Shown here: positions 1-10,999 of the stretch, piece after piece | How the letters are laid out: each line of letters opens with the position of its first letter | How positions within the stretch are numbered: the stretch's first letter is position 1 | NCBI GenBank assembly: GCA_945643635.1 | Contig: CALZFC010000017.1 | Coordinates: forward strand, 2,826,001-2,890,000 | Direction of reading: 5' to 3' | Source of the DNA: Allodiplogaster sudhausi | Lineage: Eukaryota > Nematoda > Chromadorea > Rhabditida > Diplogasteridae | Length of the DNA stretch: 64,000 nucleotides | Position numbers and translations under genes: made by a program | The notes under the pieces: model-generated | The model's input: only the letters and a program-made list of their open reading frames with translations | Told to the model about the DNA's origin: nothing | The model's database searches: none

Positions 1-2
1 AA

Positions 3-938
3 ATGTCGCTCGAGCTGCTCGATGCCATCAAAAAGTTCCGCATTCCGCATCTGCCCAGCGAGCGAATCAGCATTCGCATCGGCTTGCACACTGGTACTAT
101 TGAGTTTTTTTAAATATTCAAAACAATAATTTTATTTACTTATTATTGAAACTTTATAAAATAATAATGCTACAATTTGTTTTATAAACTTGCTATATTA
201 TTGTATTGGTTACCTATTGGAATATAAAATTTATAAGAAATGTGTTATATAACAAAAATTTAAAATAATACTAATGAATAAATTAAAAGGCCCGTGCGTC
301 GCGGGCGTCGTCGGCATTACAATGCCACGCTACTGCCTCTTTGGCGATTCGGTCAACACTGCAGCGCGCATGGAGAGCAACGGGCGGCGTTAGTATATGT
401 ATCCCGCATAAGAATACTTCACTTGATACGGTAGCACCATAACTCGATAATTACATCATTATAATTTACTACGGCATTGCATAGAAACGGATTCTTTTTT
501 TCCATGATTTCATGTATATATCTGGGGGGGGGGGGGGTTAAATGAAAAACTGCTACTGAGTAGCGAAACTAAACTTTAAAAATTATTGCATTAATTTTTT
601 CAGCTGGGCGAATTCACATCTCCGATGAAACTAATCGCTTTCTCACTTCTGTAATTGGCGGCTATCGCACGGAGAGTAGGGGCGAGGTGCTCATCAAGGT
701 TGGAAGCAAAGATAGAAAGATATTTTCGACCCATCTTCTGTCTTTATTAAATCTAGGAATGTTTTCGAGGGACACGAATAATAATATATTAACACATATG
801 TTTCTGAAAAATAACCATTACCAACAAAAGTCAGTATTAAAATGAAGAAAGATTTTTTTATTAAATGTCTACTTATGACAGGGCAAAGGCACCCTGAATA
901 CGTTTTGGCTGCTGACCCCGGACGAGATTTCTCTGTGA
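3..938 (+). CDS. Guanylate cyclase, 3' part (catalytic domain end)
   Basis: C-terminal part of a class III nucleotidyl cyclase domain, which makes cGMP from GTP. Four exons are readable: up to 93, 290-388, 604-698 and 882-938, all with GT..AG borders and matching phases. Visible signatures are [35 protein letters not shown] and [10 protein letters not shown], which are the hallmark catalytic-core blocks of receptor-type guanylate cyclases, and a short tail ending [14 protein letters not shown] before TGA at 936. The 5' portion lies outside the window, so ligand-binding and kinase-homology domains cannot be judged. Nematodes have a large gcy family used in sensory neurons; assignment to receptor rather than soluble type rests on the tail and is likely but not certain. 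A duplicate of the last exon occurs near 41.34 kb. Confidence 0.93.
524..538. repeat. Poly-G tract
   Basis: A run of more than ten G in the intron between cyclase exons 2 and 3. Simple sequence; length may be unreliable. Confidence 0.7.
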
Positions 939-2060
939 GCGCAACGGGACGACATTTGGCCCATTGTACAACTTTTACAAAAGTGAAATGCTATGCTATT
1001 TATATTTTGTTTATTTTTGTTCTCGTCTATATTATACGCTATGCCAGAAGAGTTTAAACGTGAACATAAAGTTCTGCGCATAATTTGGAAATGATTTCCG
1101 ATATGCAACAGTTAACGTGCAAACATTGTCCATTCTCTTTATCTGTAGTTGAAAAGAATAAAGCTGTCCAATCTGAACTTATTCATTGTCCGAAAACGTG
1201 CCAAAATTAAAGACAAGGGATGCTATGAAAAGCAAGGATTGAATGGCCCACAATTGCACAAAAAAACGTTGTTTGACATATCAAACAATTTTAGAAACAC
1301 AATTTGTTCCGGTTCCGCACCAAAAAAATATGTTTCATATAGCCAACAATCATTGTTTAATGCGCGATTGTTTGGCATATCAAACTATTTGTTTCAACGA
1401 AATTTGAGAGTGGCACACTACCGCCAGCCTAAAGAGGAGCTCGAATGAAAGAGAAAGAAAATGAAGAAAGCTTCATTCGATTGATTCGATTGTCCGCTCG
1501 GAGCGTGCTTTCTCAAGCACAGATACACCAAAATCCATTAAATCCTTTATGAAGTGTTAATGTTGATTTTTTAAATGACGTTGTCACAAATGCAAAGCGC
1601 CTTGATCAACTCCTAGATTTCATGTGTTAAATTGTCATTAATGAATTCTTTTTATTCTTGAAGATTCCGTGAAGATAAATTCACTCCACAGTGAATGCTT
1701 CTCATGGATGGAAGAGGTTGTCAGTAATTGGCGAAGAAGGCGAGAACACTGCAAGGAAGGCACTAATTGAAAAAGGAACCAGTCTTCGAGAATAGATTAA
1801 ACTACACTTATGAATAGTAATAAAACTGAACCATTTCCATATAACTTATAATAAAAGGCCCTATCGTCAAACACGGACCGAAAAGAAAAAAAAGGTAGAA
1901 AATAAAACACGGGCCGAAAAAAAGAAAGTTTACTTCTATGTATCACTTGATGCGTGCTAATAATAGGCCTAAAAGAAGCAGTTGAAAGAGGCATTTATTT
2001 CATTTTTTCGGTCCCTTCTTTAGAGTGAAAAAGCAGCAGAAAAGACGTCATTATTAAGGA
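939..2060. other. Intergenic, no gene recognised
   Basis: About 1.1 kb of AT-rich sequence after the cyclase stop. Open frames near 1149-1448 (+) and 1797-1994 (-) have no recognisable domain and AT-rich composition. There are short internal echoes: caaacaatt-type motifs near 1270-1390 and two copies of an acgg(a/g)ccgaaaa motif near 1870-1920. Roughly the first 140 bases are the cyclase 3' flank and are echoed near 41.4-41.5 kb. Confidence 0.6.
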
Positions 2061-2068
2061 CCTCATTT

Positions 2069-3001
2069 TAAACGAGCTCGCTGAACTCGAGCTGATGGAA
2101 GGTGCCGATGAGAGTGAGGAGAAGGCAGTCGAACTCCTTCCCCTGCACTCGCTGACCCTTCTCCATCAAATCCTCCGTGATCATCAGATGGTCGGGGATC
2201 TCCCTTCAAAGTAATTTATTTATTCGCGTGTGGTCGGATGAAACGATGTTCACATGGAAGAATAACAATTTTTCACTTCAATTGAACCTGCTATCTAATA
2301 GTCACAATAGCTTACTTATATCATCTCAATTATCTATTAAATAAAAAAACTACTACTACTACTATTAGTAATATTAGTTATTATAGTATAATTATAATCC
2401 TGCTGATTTCAACATGCTTAATACTTCATAACTGACACTCCGTGCGCGAGGTTGGGAGAGACGGAGACTTTTCGGACATTCGGGAAGATTGCTCCAAGAG
2501 TCGCCCACGTGTCCGGTGTGATGACGACTCCCTTCAGGGAGAGCGTCTCCACGGACGTGAATGGCTCCTCAACGAACTGCGCCATGAATAGACTTTAAAT
2601 GATTAAAAATGAATGGTAAATGAAATATTATATTGGCTCTTTATAAAGCGATCACATGGGAAAACAAAAATATTAAATCAAATATAATTTTCAAATAGAA
2701 CAATTATTAAATAATAGCTATAATAATCATCTCAATCCTTCCCTTTCTTGCTTGGAGAGAAAAAGAAGACAAAATTGCTCACCACGAAGAGCTTCTGAAG
2801 TTGGCCGCCATTAAAGGTGTCGATACCGCAGAAATCGACGTGACGGATCGCTGCGGGCCTCATGAGCTGCTGCACCTTGAAGCAGGCAGCTTGCACACTC
2901 CGGAGAGTGTAGGCAGTGCGGGGGACAGAGGGAAGGAGGTGGCGAAGCACGGGGAGAGAGAGCACGGAGATTGAGCGAAGATGACGGATTATCGGCTGCA
3001 A
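2069..3001 (-). CDS. 3' end of a leucine-rich-repeat-like gene
   Basis: Three minus-strand exons read well. About 2995-2785 encodes a helix/LRR-like segment with IRHVDFCGIDTFNGG. About 2595-2420 encodes VETLSLKGVVITPDTW and IFPNVRKVSVSPNL. About 2215-2069 encodes the end, with FDCLLLTLIGTFHQLEF and stop TAA at 2071-2069. Spacing of L/V/I in the second exon suggests LRR-type strand-helix units. The 5' end is not defined; an acceptor AG just before CCG ATA ATC near 2996 is plausible. It lies just downstream, in the same orientation, of a ZYG11-like helical-repeat gene. ZYG11/ZER1 proteins combine LRR and armadillo repeats, so this could be a truncated tandem relative, but that is inference. Function unknown. 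Confidence 0.5.
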
Positions 3002-3233
3002 GCTTTTTGAAAATAAACATTTATTTTATTAATAAAAATTTTAGTTTTATATGCGTTACTTATATTAAATTACTTTTGATAGATTCGTAAAAAAAGAGCT
3101 AAAAGCGTACCAAGATTTCAGTGAAAAGTCAGGGTTGCGAGTAAAAAGATGAAATCATAATTGAATAACCTCATAGGCAGCGCGGCAAGAGAGGGCGAGT
3201 GAAGAGAGGTCAGGGAGGGAAAGGAAAGACGTT

Positions 3234-3413
3234 ATGAGAGAGAGAACGAGCGCCGGCAGAGAGAAGAGACCATTGGGGGAGGAGGGCGTGCGAGACGAGG
3301 ACGAGGAGGGCGCGCGAGGCGAGGACGAGGAGGGCGCGCGAGGCGAGGACGAGGCGGGCGCGCCAGACGAGGAAGCCGCTGCCAGCGAGGGCGAGTCTGA
3401 GGGAACATTTTAG
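3234..3413 (+). CDS. Small acidic repeat ORF (hypothetical)
   Basis: A 59-codon ATG-to-TAG frame on the plus strand. It contains a 24-bp tandem repeat whose period is a multiple of three, giving repeated acidic units such as DEDEEGARGE. The alternative plus frame would be arginine/glycine rich (RRGRGGRAR) and the minus frame is hydrophobic, so coding use is not proven. It sits between two minus-strand genes. It may be only a minisatellite, or part of an untranslated or spliced transcript. No family recognised. Confidence 0.25.
   Translation: MRERTSAGREKRPLGEEGVRDEDEEGARGEDEEGARGEDEAGAPDEEAAASEGESEGTF
3270..3375. repeat. 24-bp GC-rich minisatellite
   Basis: About four copies of a unit built on gaggagggcgcgcgaggcga, the last ones diverged (ggcgggcgcgccagacgagg). 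It is strongly purine-biased on the plus strand and far more GC-rich than the flanks. Confidence 0.85.
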
Positions 3414-3556
3414 GTGTATAGTCACGGGGGCTAAAAAGTTGAAAAAAAAATTTTTTTTAAATGTTGTTTTCCAGACAAAAGGGTATAATAGAATCACGAG
3501 GAAGGATCCCCAAACAAAAAGCATTATATGAATATACATCTTGAGATATCCGCGAG

Positions 3557-6500
3557 CTAACCAGAAGCTGTTTGGGCGCTGGTGGCGCTGTCCTCTCTTG
3601 CCGCTACCGCACTCTGCAAAAACAGCAAATGTGTTATTTTGAAACACATAGACAGAATAAGTAAATGATTAAGAGAAGAAAGGACTCAAAATCTATCTGT
3701 TTGGAAGATTTGCTTACTTCACCCTCCACGGAGACTGTTCGGAAGACAGACTCTCCCGCAACGGTGCGGTGGTCAAAGAACTGCGACTTCACAAGCGGAG
3801 GGGCACTTAAAGTGAATGACAACTTTAAGCAGACTTCTTTAGCAATTAACCACTTCTATTGTGATTTTAGTCTTATATCGAAAGATTCCAGGCTTCTAGA
3901 AGCTTAAATGTCTTATGGTTAGCAAAGAATGTCGATGAAGGGAGAAAGAGTGTGAGTGTTCCGCGCGTACGCATGAGGGGCGGCGAGCTGGTGGATATCG
4001 GAAGACGGGTCGAAGAGGTTGGTGATCTTCGACGCCCATCCAGGGAACTCCTGGAGGATCCGGTCAAGGAGCGAGCGCTCGCGACGGGAGCGAAATGGGT
4101 CAGGGTCCATCTCCAGCAGTGCCAATAGCACGCCTGAAGCAAAAGTTCTTGTGAGGGGCGAGTCGCAGATTGCTTCAAGACTCGTTCTTTTCACGATCCA
4201 TTTTTCTTGCTCTTTCTCTACTGTACTCTCTATTCCCCTCTCTTACTCCCTATCGCTCCTCCTCAATCGACTCTTCTCTGTTGTCTGCTTCTCTTGCTGT
4301 GTAAATAGCGAAGAGAACATAATACGGGGAAAATAATACGAGCCGTTTCCGAGCAGCGTTTCCATGCTTCCTTGCCGTTCGCCCTTCTGAATAAGGCGCA
4401 TGAAGAGGCCTTTTTCAATTCTCCGTCCTCGTAATCGAAGCAAGATGAGACGACCGCGTCGCGGACGACCTCTGTCAGATCGGTGTGCTCAAGGAAGCGT
4501 ATTCTTCTTTTATTATCGCATTTTTATCAGTTGTGCTGTATTGATCACGTCGACTTTATCGGAATAAGAAGTGAGAGAGGAGCGGTTAACTGACGTTGCT
4601 GAAATCGCCGACAGAGGCGGAAGATACGAGACGTTCGAGAGTACGCACGCAGTTATAGACCAAAAACAAACACTCGCATTCGGGGTCGCCGTCGGCCGTA
4701 GACTGAATATTCAAATTAATCTCCTGTTAAACTACTACCGTAACTATACTACATTCGCAATTGCCCCCAGCAACGAACACACGGCACTCCCTGCTTGACG
4801 ACTCGCTGCAGACACTCGAGGATGCTGGTGATGAGAGTCAAGTGCGCATTCTGGTCAATGAAGAAGTTCCTGCTCCTGCGAGAGTCGAAGACGTCCGTAA
4901 GACTGTCCGCGATCCATCTATTTTTTTGTATTATAAAAAGCTTCTTTTCAACATTATTAACGATCCAATAAGGGGGAGTTTCTTAAAGACTAGTAGATAC
5001 ATACGTGCTGGTGAAGCTTAGAGGAAAGCAAAAAAGTTGAGCGATTGTAATTTGAACTGGTTCTTCTGTGTTGAAAATGTGCAAAAGTCTGCTTAGGTGC
5101 AATCAAGAATCATCTACTAATTGCTGCCAGAATGTACATGTAAGCAGTGGACGCACCCAACAGCGCAAGATCGCTCGCGGAAGAATGCTTCGGAGAAGAA
5201 TCGCGTGATCCTGGAGTCCGAGAGGAGCGCGCAGGAGGTAGCGGAAGAAGCGAGTTCGGTTATAACGCTATAAGTTCCAGATCTCTTAAGCTCGTCTCTT
5301 TCGATTTGGCGGATAGAAAAATGACCCGATTGCGGTCGGTAAACTTCGCAGCGTATCGGACCAGCGAGACGACCGTCAGAAGATGTTCATCGTGCGGCGA
5401 GTTCGACTCGATGCATTCGAAGATACCCTTGCGTACAGCGGAGGTGACCTGTTCATACAGTTATTTACTTCAATTGTTAATGTTTAATCATACAACCTTA
5501 TTTAATTAATCAATTAATGATTTTAAACTAGTTTATCAGTGCACCGCAAACCTTCTCGTATCCATCGTTATGCAAGTTGCTACGGAAGTAGCAGTGGATG
5601 ATTGAGAGCGCCGCGTCGGCGTCTTCGCGCAAACAAAACGGCATTTCGGCCATGCACTCAAAGCGGATGACGGTCGCTTCCATGAGACGAGGCAGCACTT
5701 CCTCCTACTCGGCCATTGAACTTTGGAATACGAGCCAAAAGTAGATTAACTGTGCTTCTTGCAATATTATTATGAAGATATGCCTATCGATGCTTCAAAA
5801 CCTTGACGAATGTTCCGAGAGCATCCGTCTCAGCCAGTTTCACGAGAATTTCAGCGCAGCGGCTGAGCAAGCATTTGCAGCAATCGAAAAGGCATTCGCA
5901 ACACCAGTGCTCCTCCTGAATGGCTTCGATGAAATGAGCCCAATACCATAGATTACGTTGGTAATGGCGACATAAGACATGAGTTATAGGCTCATGTGAA
6001 AATGGTAAGAATTTTGGTGGGGCTACAGTAGAATATGGTATACTGTAGGAATGTGAGGAGCTAGAAAATAGGGTGAGTTTACGTCGCTCCTCGGCCAACG
6101 GAGACGGCCGTGCAGGAGTCGCTTGCTAACGGCATCGATGAGAAGGTGAGGGAATCCATTTTCGATGGAGAAGACAGGGCCAGGATTGTCTTGCAGCAGG
6201 AGGAGAAGAGGAGCAACAATGCATCTGTAATACGAGTATGTCTTCTTCTACCTGTTCATCCACCCCAGGCGCTCTCATCCCCTCCCTTTTTATCTCAACG
6301 GATTTCAATGAGGAGAGCACAAAGAGTACTCCCTAGAGAAGAATCGAAAAACATATTTCAACAAAATGACCCGGCGGTGCAGTCGTTGTGGTCCTGAATG
6401 GAATTCGCATCGACTTTGCGAAGCATTTCGCGAAGTCATTCTAGAAATAGTGAGAAAATGAGAGAGAGAAATATCAACTATCCATGAAGGGACTTGTTCG

Positions 6501-8027
6501 GTGGACATTCGGAGGAAGGCTGCCATCATCGTGGCGCTCTCAAAGTTGACAGTGGCGAAGGATGGCCGAATGGCCAGCCAGAGGTCATGAGCCAACTGGA
6601 AGAGAAGAATGACCAGAAGCTTTCACTTGGATTGATGCGATGATTTGTATTCCCCCTATACCAATTTCCTCAACCCATAGGAAAATCAAATCCATTTCAT
6701 GCTTCCTGTTCCTTTCTAAACCTTTGACCCTTCGTGGACTCTGCAGACATCAACGTGTTCTTTGAGAAGCTTCAGCCAAGCTTCGAGCTGCTCAACTTCC
6801 TCGAAGGGCGATTCGGTCATCTTCGAGAAGCGATGGAGCAGAGAGGAGCAGAGGCAGGGCAGGAGACTATGCTGAAACATGGAAGATACATACATACATG
6901 TATAAATACTTTGAATGGAGGCAGTTATCATTTACATATATATTTTTACTTAACATATATTTTTTTCTCTTTATTCATTTCCCTCATTCCCTCTTATCTC
7001 CTATATCTCTAGCTTCCCTCCTTCAACTCCCCCCCCCCCCTCTTTTCCCTTCTTTCTAGCTCTTCCATCTGACAATGTGTGCTGAGCACTCGCTGTGCAG
7101 TCTTCCTTTTGGTACACGATCATTCTGCAAAGTTGATCAAGGAGTGAGTGGTCGTTCTCGCCGTCGACTGCCTTGAAGAGGCGCGCAAGCGGAGGCCAAA
7201 AATCGTGCTGAAATGGCACTGATTAAAATCAAAAATTAATTAAATTGAAAATCTATTTATTTTCCATGTATGCATGTATATTTTGAATATAATTTTCAAA
7301 GAAATTTTGTTAATTAAGCATGGTTCTTTTTTCTAACTGGTCGGTTGTGGATGTCGCCGTGGATGCAGAACCAGCGGAGATAGTCGAGGAGGACGTTGTA
7401 CGAGGCCGTCACGGTCGCCGGCGGATGCTTCTTCTCGTCGGCCACTCGAAGGAAGGCCGTCATCTACATCAGATGAGCCGGAGCATTTCAATAAGATATT
7501 CTCAAGTTCAAATGTACTCCTCCACTTTATATCCTTCCTTATGCGTAGAAACGAAATTTATTAATCTGATACATATCTTAATGTATTTGTGTTAATGGTA
7601 ATTCTGTGATAGAGAATTGTTATGCTGCTCTTAGCATAACGATGCTGCATTACATTAAGATCTCCAGAGACGTAACAGATTTCCATATTAAAATATGGAA
7701 CCGAACGAATGTCGAAATGGGAAAGTCTAATTATGCATAAGATTTCGCATTCTGAGATCCGAATAGCCTCACCAGAGTGAACTTCTTGACGTCAGACCGG
7801 AGAGAATATAAATTACCTGAGCGACTGAAATATTCAAGAGCCGCTTGCTCGACCTCCGGGCTGTTGAGAGAGCTGAAAAGCTCAACGATTAGAGAAAAAT
7901 ATAGTTGTAGGTTAAAAGCAAGGCATAGTCGGAAAGATATTTTTCTTCCTAAACGAGTGAATCGTTATCACTGAACCTTCGCCCAGCATTCGGATTCGAT
8001 GCATAGTCCTCGACTACGCTGTAGAAG
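3557..8027 (-). CDS. Large multi-exon helical-repeat (ZYG11-like) protein
   Basis: A chain of at least a dozen minus-strand exons. Readable blocks in transcript order: FFYSVVEDYASNPNAG (about 8026-7978), SLNSPEVEQAALEYFSRS (7870-7818), VTASYNVLLDYLRWFCIHG (7470-7345), HDFWPPLARLFKAVDGEN (7213-7065), a block near 6870-6730, LAHDLWLAIRPSFATVNF (6600-6480), EMLRKVDANSIQDHND (6435-6390), and blocks near 6225-6100, 5960-5800, 5700-5545, 5455-5260 and 4920-4770. Then come RFLEHTDLTEVVRDAVVSS (4497-4330) and RTFASGVLLALLEMD with RERSLLDRILQEFPGW (4190-3970). Last are a KSQFFDHRTVAGES exon (about 3805-3710) and a Ser/Ala-rich tail ending TAG at 3559-3557. The SGVLLALL...SLLD...W block resembles the C-terminal armadillo part of ZYG11/ZER1 proteins, substrate receptors of CUL2 ubiquitin ligases. 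That match is from memory. Start and some exons are unresolved; it may be two genes. Confidence 0.5.
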
Positions 8028-8956
8028 AAGCTGAATAAAAAACCAGTCAAAGTATTTTTTAATAAATAGAATTTATTCCTTTATTTGTAAAACATTTAAC
8101 CTGCAGAATGTAACCATTTATATTAAACAAGGGACCAAAATTGACTTTACTCAGTATTACAGCACTTTATTTCATGTCGTGATTATAACTTTAAAAATTT
8201 TTTTCATCACAAGAACGCATATCTTCAATGTGAAAAGGTAACGGGATTCTTCAGAAAAGCCGGGCGGACCTCTGTTCTTCAGGCGAAACAGCGGAATCAT
8301 CCGCCATCGAAGAAGGGAATAGGTTGAAATGACAACGAATGCCCCGTGGTAATCTGCTTTCCTCTTTAGATGATGGTAAGTACATTAGTTCTCCGCACTT
8401 TTGCGAATGCTCTTTAGCAGAGCTTGAGAACATCAGTGAAAATAAGAACAAAAGATGAGCTCAGCTTACTTGCATGGATCTATCCAATTCTTGCATATTT
8501 TTTTTTCTTCTTAAACATGCAATCTCTTCTCCTTCGGCTTCCTCTTCACAGAAATCGCCTGCCTCCTGCCTCCCTGGACACTTTTGGCCCTTTCCTCGAG
8601 TTTCCGCCGTGAGATCAGATATGACATTAATCTTGCCGTTTGTCCAAGACATGTCAAGGACATTCGGTCATGACAGTTCATGGTCATAACCATATCAAGG
8701 ACAAGTCATGGACATGTCATTGACACCTGCAATATGCGCGTAAAAGTACTTTTTTTGACATTTTCAGCTCTTTTTACTGTTTTTCTATATTTATTTCACA
8801 AAAATAATCAAATTAAAAAAGAGAAGGCATAATGGTTCACTCTAAGTACACTTTTGAAAAAAAAATCAACTTTTTACGTCGAATTGCACAGACACTTATG
8901 CACCAATCAATTGGAAGAGTGATTATAATTTTCTTGTTATATATGTATATATACAT

Positions 8957-9003
<47 letters not shown>

Positions 9004-9139
9004 TGTTGTGTTATAAAAGCGATTTATAATAAATTAAGGAAATAAAAACAATTTTTGAATCAAAAGTGTGGTCAAGTGGATGCAGATGCGGGGCGACAAT
9101 TTAACGAAACCATCGGGCACGATTCGAGTTCTCTTTTCA
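8028..9139. other. Intergenic or upstream region
   Basis: No supported gene. Minus-strand open frames near 8250-8690 are weak. Between 8645 and 8725 there is a cluster of near-palindromic catg/gtcatgac words (acatgtcaagg, ggtcatgacag, catggtcataacc). An AT dinucleotide repeat lies at about 8960-9001. Confidence 0.5.
8958..9001. repeat. (AT)n microsatellite
   Basis: An uninterrupted alternating AT tract of about 40 bases. Confidence 0.95.
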
Positions 9140-9140
9140 G

Positions 9141-9271
9141 GTTTTGAGGAGCATAAGAGAGCGGCGCTGCCCGTCTACTTTGGCGGCACTCCGAATGAAA
9201 TGCGTGGACTTAACGAGATCGTGAGGGAGTTGGAGGCGCTTGTCGGACAGCAAGAGATTATGGCTGTTTAG
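9141..9271 (+). CDS. Orphan terminal exon, unknown protein
   Basis: After a good acceptor (ctcttttcag) there is a GC-rich frame beginning GFEEHKRAALPVYFGG and running through NEIVRELEALVGQQE to a TAG stop at 9269-9271. Composition and codon use match real exons in this window, unlike the AT-rich flanks. No upstream exon could be linked: the preceding bases lack an obvious coding exon within 1 kb. Family not recognised. It may be the last exon of a plus-strand gene or a duplicated fragment. Confidence 0.35.
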
Positions 9272-9794
9272 GAGGGTCTCAGATCGCCCACGAAAAGGTG
9301 GGTCACGGGTACAGGCCTTCGCTTGTCTTTATAAAATGAAGAAAAACATACGACCAAAGCTGATGATAAGTATTCATTTATCAATTGCTTTACAATCAAA
9401 TACGTACATACTACATTTAATAATGTGTTTTTTCAGTGACTTTCCGAGATTTTCCGAACCACTCAGCGACTCAACATCCGCAATCGATTTGTCACCCCAG
9501 CTTTACAAATAATGATGTTATATCGAAATTTCTGCCTTTAAAATCTTGTTTCTTATTTTTATAAATGGAGAAATCTAAGGAGTGTGGTGAACGGGCTGAA
9601 AAAACGACGAAAAGTCAACAATAAAATGATAAGACAGACCAGCTTCGCATCGCATTCGGCCTGCGGATACCTAATTTAGAAGCAACTGTTTTATCTTTCA
9701 AACATTGAAATGGAATTCTGCTTAAGTGTTCTGTTAATGGGTGATTTAAGTTATCACGATAGAGAGAGAGAGAGAAAGAGAGAATGCAATGATA

Positions 9795-10248
9795 ACCCTC
9801 GTTTTCCCATGCTTCCGGGGGTTTAATAATGATCTTTTCTTCACGCTCTGCGGCGTGAATGAAAATAAAGTTCTATTTGGCTTCCGTCTCGGACACCAGA
9901 TCTTAGTACTAAATATCAAGTAGAAAAACACTACCCTTCTTACAGTCAAAAAGAAAAACACTACCCTTAAGAGGCAGAAGTATAATAAAATCTTCGAAAT
10001 TCAGATAGTACTAAGAAATTTGAATAACTCAAGTAGGGTCGCGTTCGAGCGGGGACTTTAGTGCTAAGAATAGTGGTCCCTACACTAAGTAAGAATAGTA
10101 AGAATAGTAGGGATTTTCTACTTGATTTTTAGTACTAAGATCTGGTGTCCGAGACGGAAGCCAAATAGAACTTTATTTTCATTCACGCCTCAGAGCGTGA
10201 AGAAAAGATCATTATTAAACCCCCGGAAGCATGGGAAAACGAGGGTTT
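9795..10248. mobile_element. Palindromic (foldback/MITE-like) element
   Basis: The left arm at about 9795-9930 is the near-perfect reverse complement of the right arm at about 10113-10248, around 135 bp each. They are separated by an approximately 180-bp centre carrying aagaatagta repeats. Shared words include accctcgttttcccatgctt, atttggcttccgtctcggac and cagatcttagtactaa. A diverged copy of the outer right-arm end is at 11495-11600. No transposase frame is visible and no clear target duplication was identified. Confidence 0.85.
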
Positions 10249-10454
10249 CATAAGTTTTATTAGACTTTGAAAAAGTCATTAAAAGATTTTCTACGCCTAC
10301 AATAGTGTTACACATTACACGGTGCTTCACTTTATTTCTTTATGTTAGGCTTGCGCAATAAATAGGTTTTTATTTGAAAAAAACACCTAATACTAAATTT
10401 TTGACTTTAACCCTAAAGTCATATAGGGCCCTAATACTAACTTTTGATTTCCTG

Positions 10455-10590
10455 AGTAAGTCCCCAAAATATGCAAATTTATGCAAATTAGGTCAACAAA
10501 ATTCTTCCCCAGACTTTCCTGATGGTGAGCAAGTCCCCCAAATATGCAAATTTATGCAAATTAGATGGGTAATTGGGTTACCCAATGGGT
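10455..10590. repeat. Duplicated ATGCAAAT-type segment
   Basis: Two direct copies of aagtcccc(a/c)aaatatgcaaatttatgcaaatta near 10460-10492 and 10530-10563, with a related atgcagattaatgcaaattt near 11685-11705. Each carries paired octamer-like ATGCAAAT/ATTTGCAT words. Confidence 0.75.
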
Positions 10591-10757
10591 GAGGAACAAC
10601 GTTGATCTAGGGGCCTTAGGGGCTAGGAGGGCCCTAGATGGCACTTCTCTCTTGCAAGGGGCCGGACTTGGAGTGTTCGTGTCAAGTGAGCACCGCGCCG
10701 AGTACGACGGAAGGCTGATTTACCGACCTCTGAAAGCAAAACTAGCTCCCAACAAAG

Positions 10758-10828
10758 GATTCTAACTCTAGACTCGCCGATCCCATGTGCTAGCAAACAA
10801 CCAATTGGCTACCTTCTAGGCGGGCCCG
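10758..10828 (-). repeat. tRNA-like (possible SINE head)
   Basis: The reverse complement shows an A-box-like TAGCCAATTGG and, about 35 bases on, a degenerate B-box-like GAGTTAGAATCC. No complete acceptor stem could be formed by eye, so this is a tRNA relic or tRNA-derived repeat rather than a functional tRNA. Flanking 10590-11000 is unusually GC-rich for the region and carries open frames with no recognised domain; it may be the body of the same element. Confidence 0.3.
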
Positions 10829-10999
10829 ACCACGCCATGCGGAAGCAACAGCCGACGTAGCGATATGTTCAGCCACAGCGCGAAGGCTGGCGTCGAGAGA
10901 GACTTCAGATCGGCAGACCAGGTAGTTGGTATAGCACGAACAGCCAGAGCAGCTGGTCCGTCGAGAACGGACGCCATCTCTAAAATGGACCTGGGTCAC

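Noticed and set aside
6110..6397. Plus-strand open frame resembling a charged protein
   Set aside because: It lies opposite the helical-repeat gene, whose minus-strand exons have better composition and splice sites.
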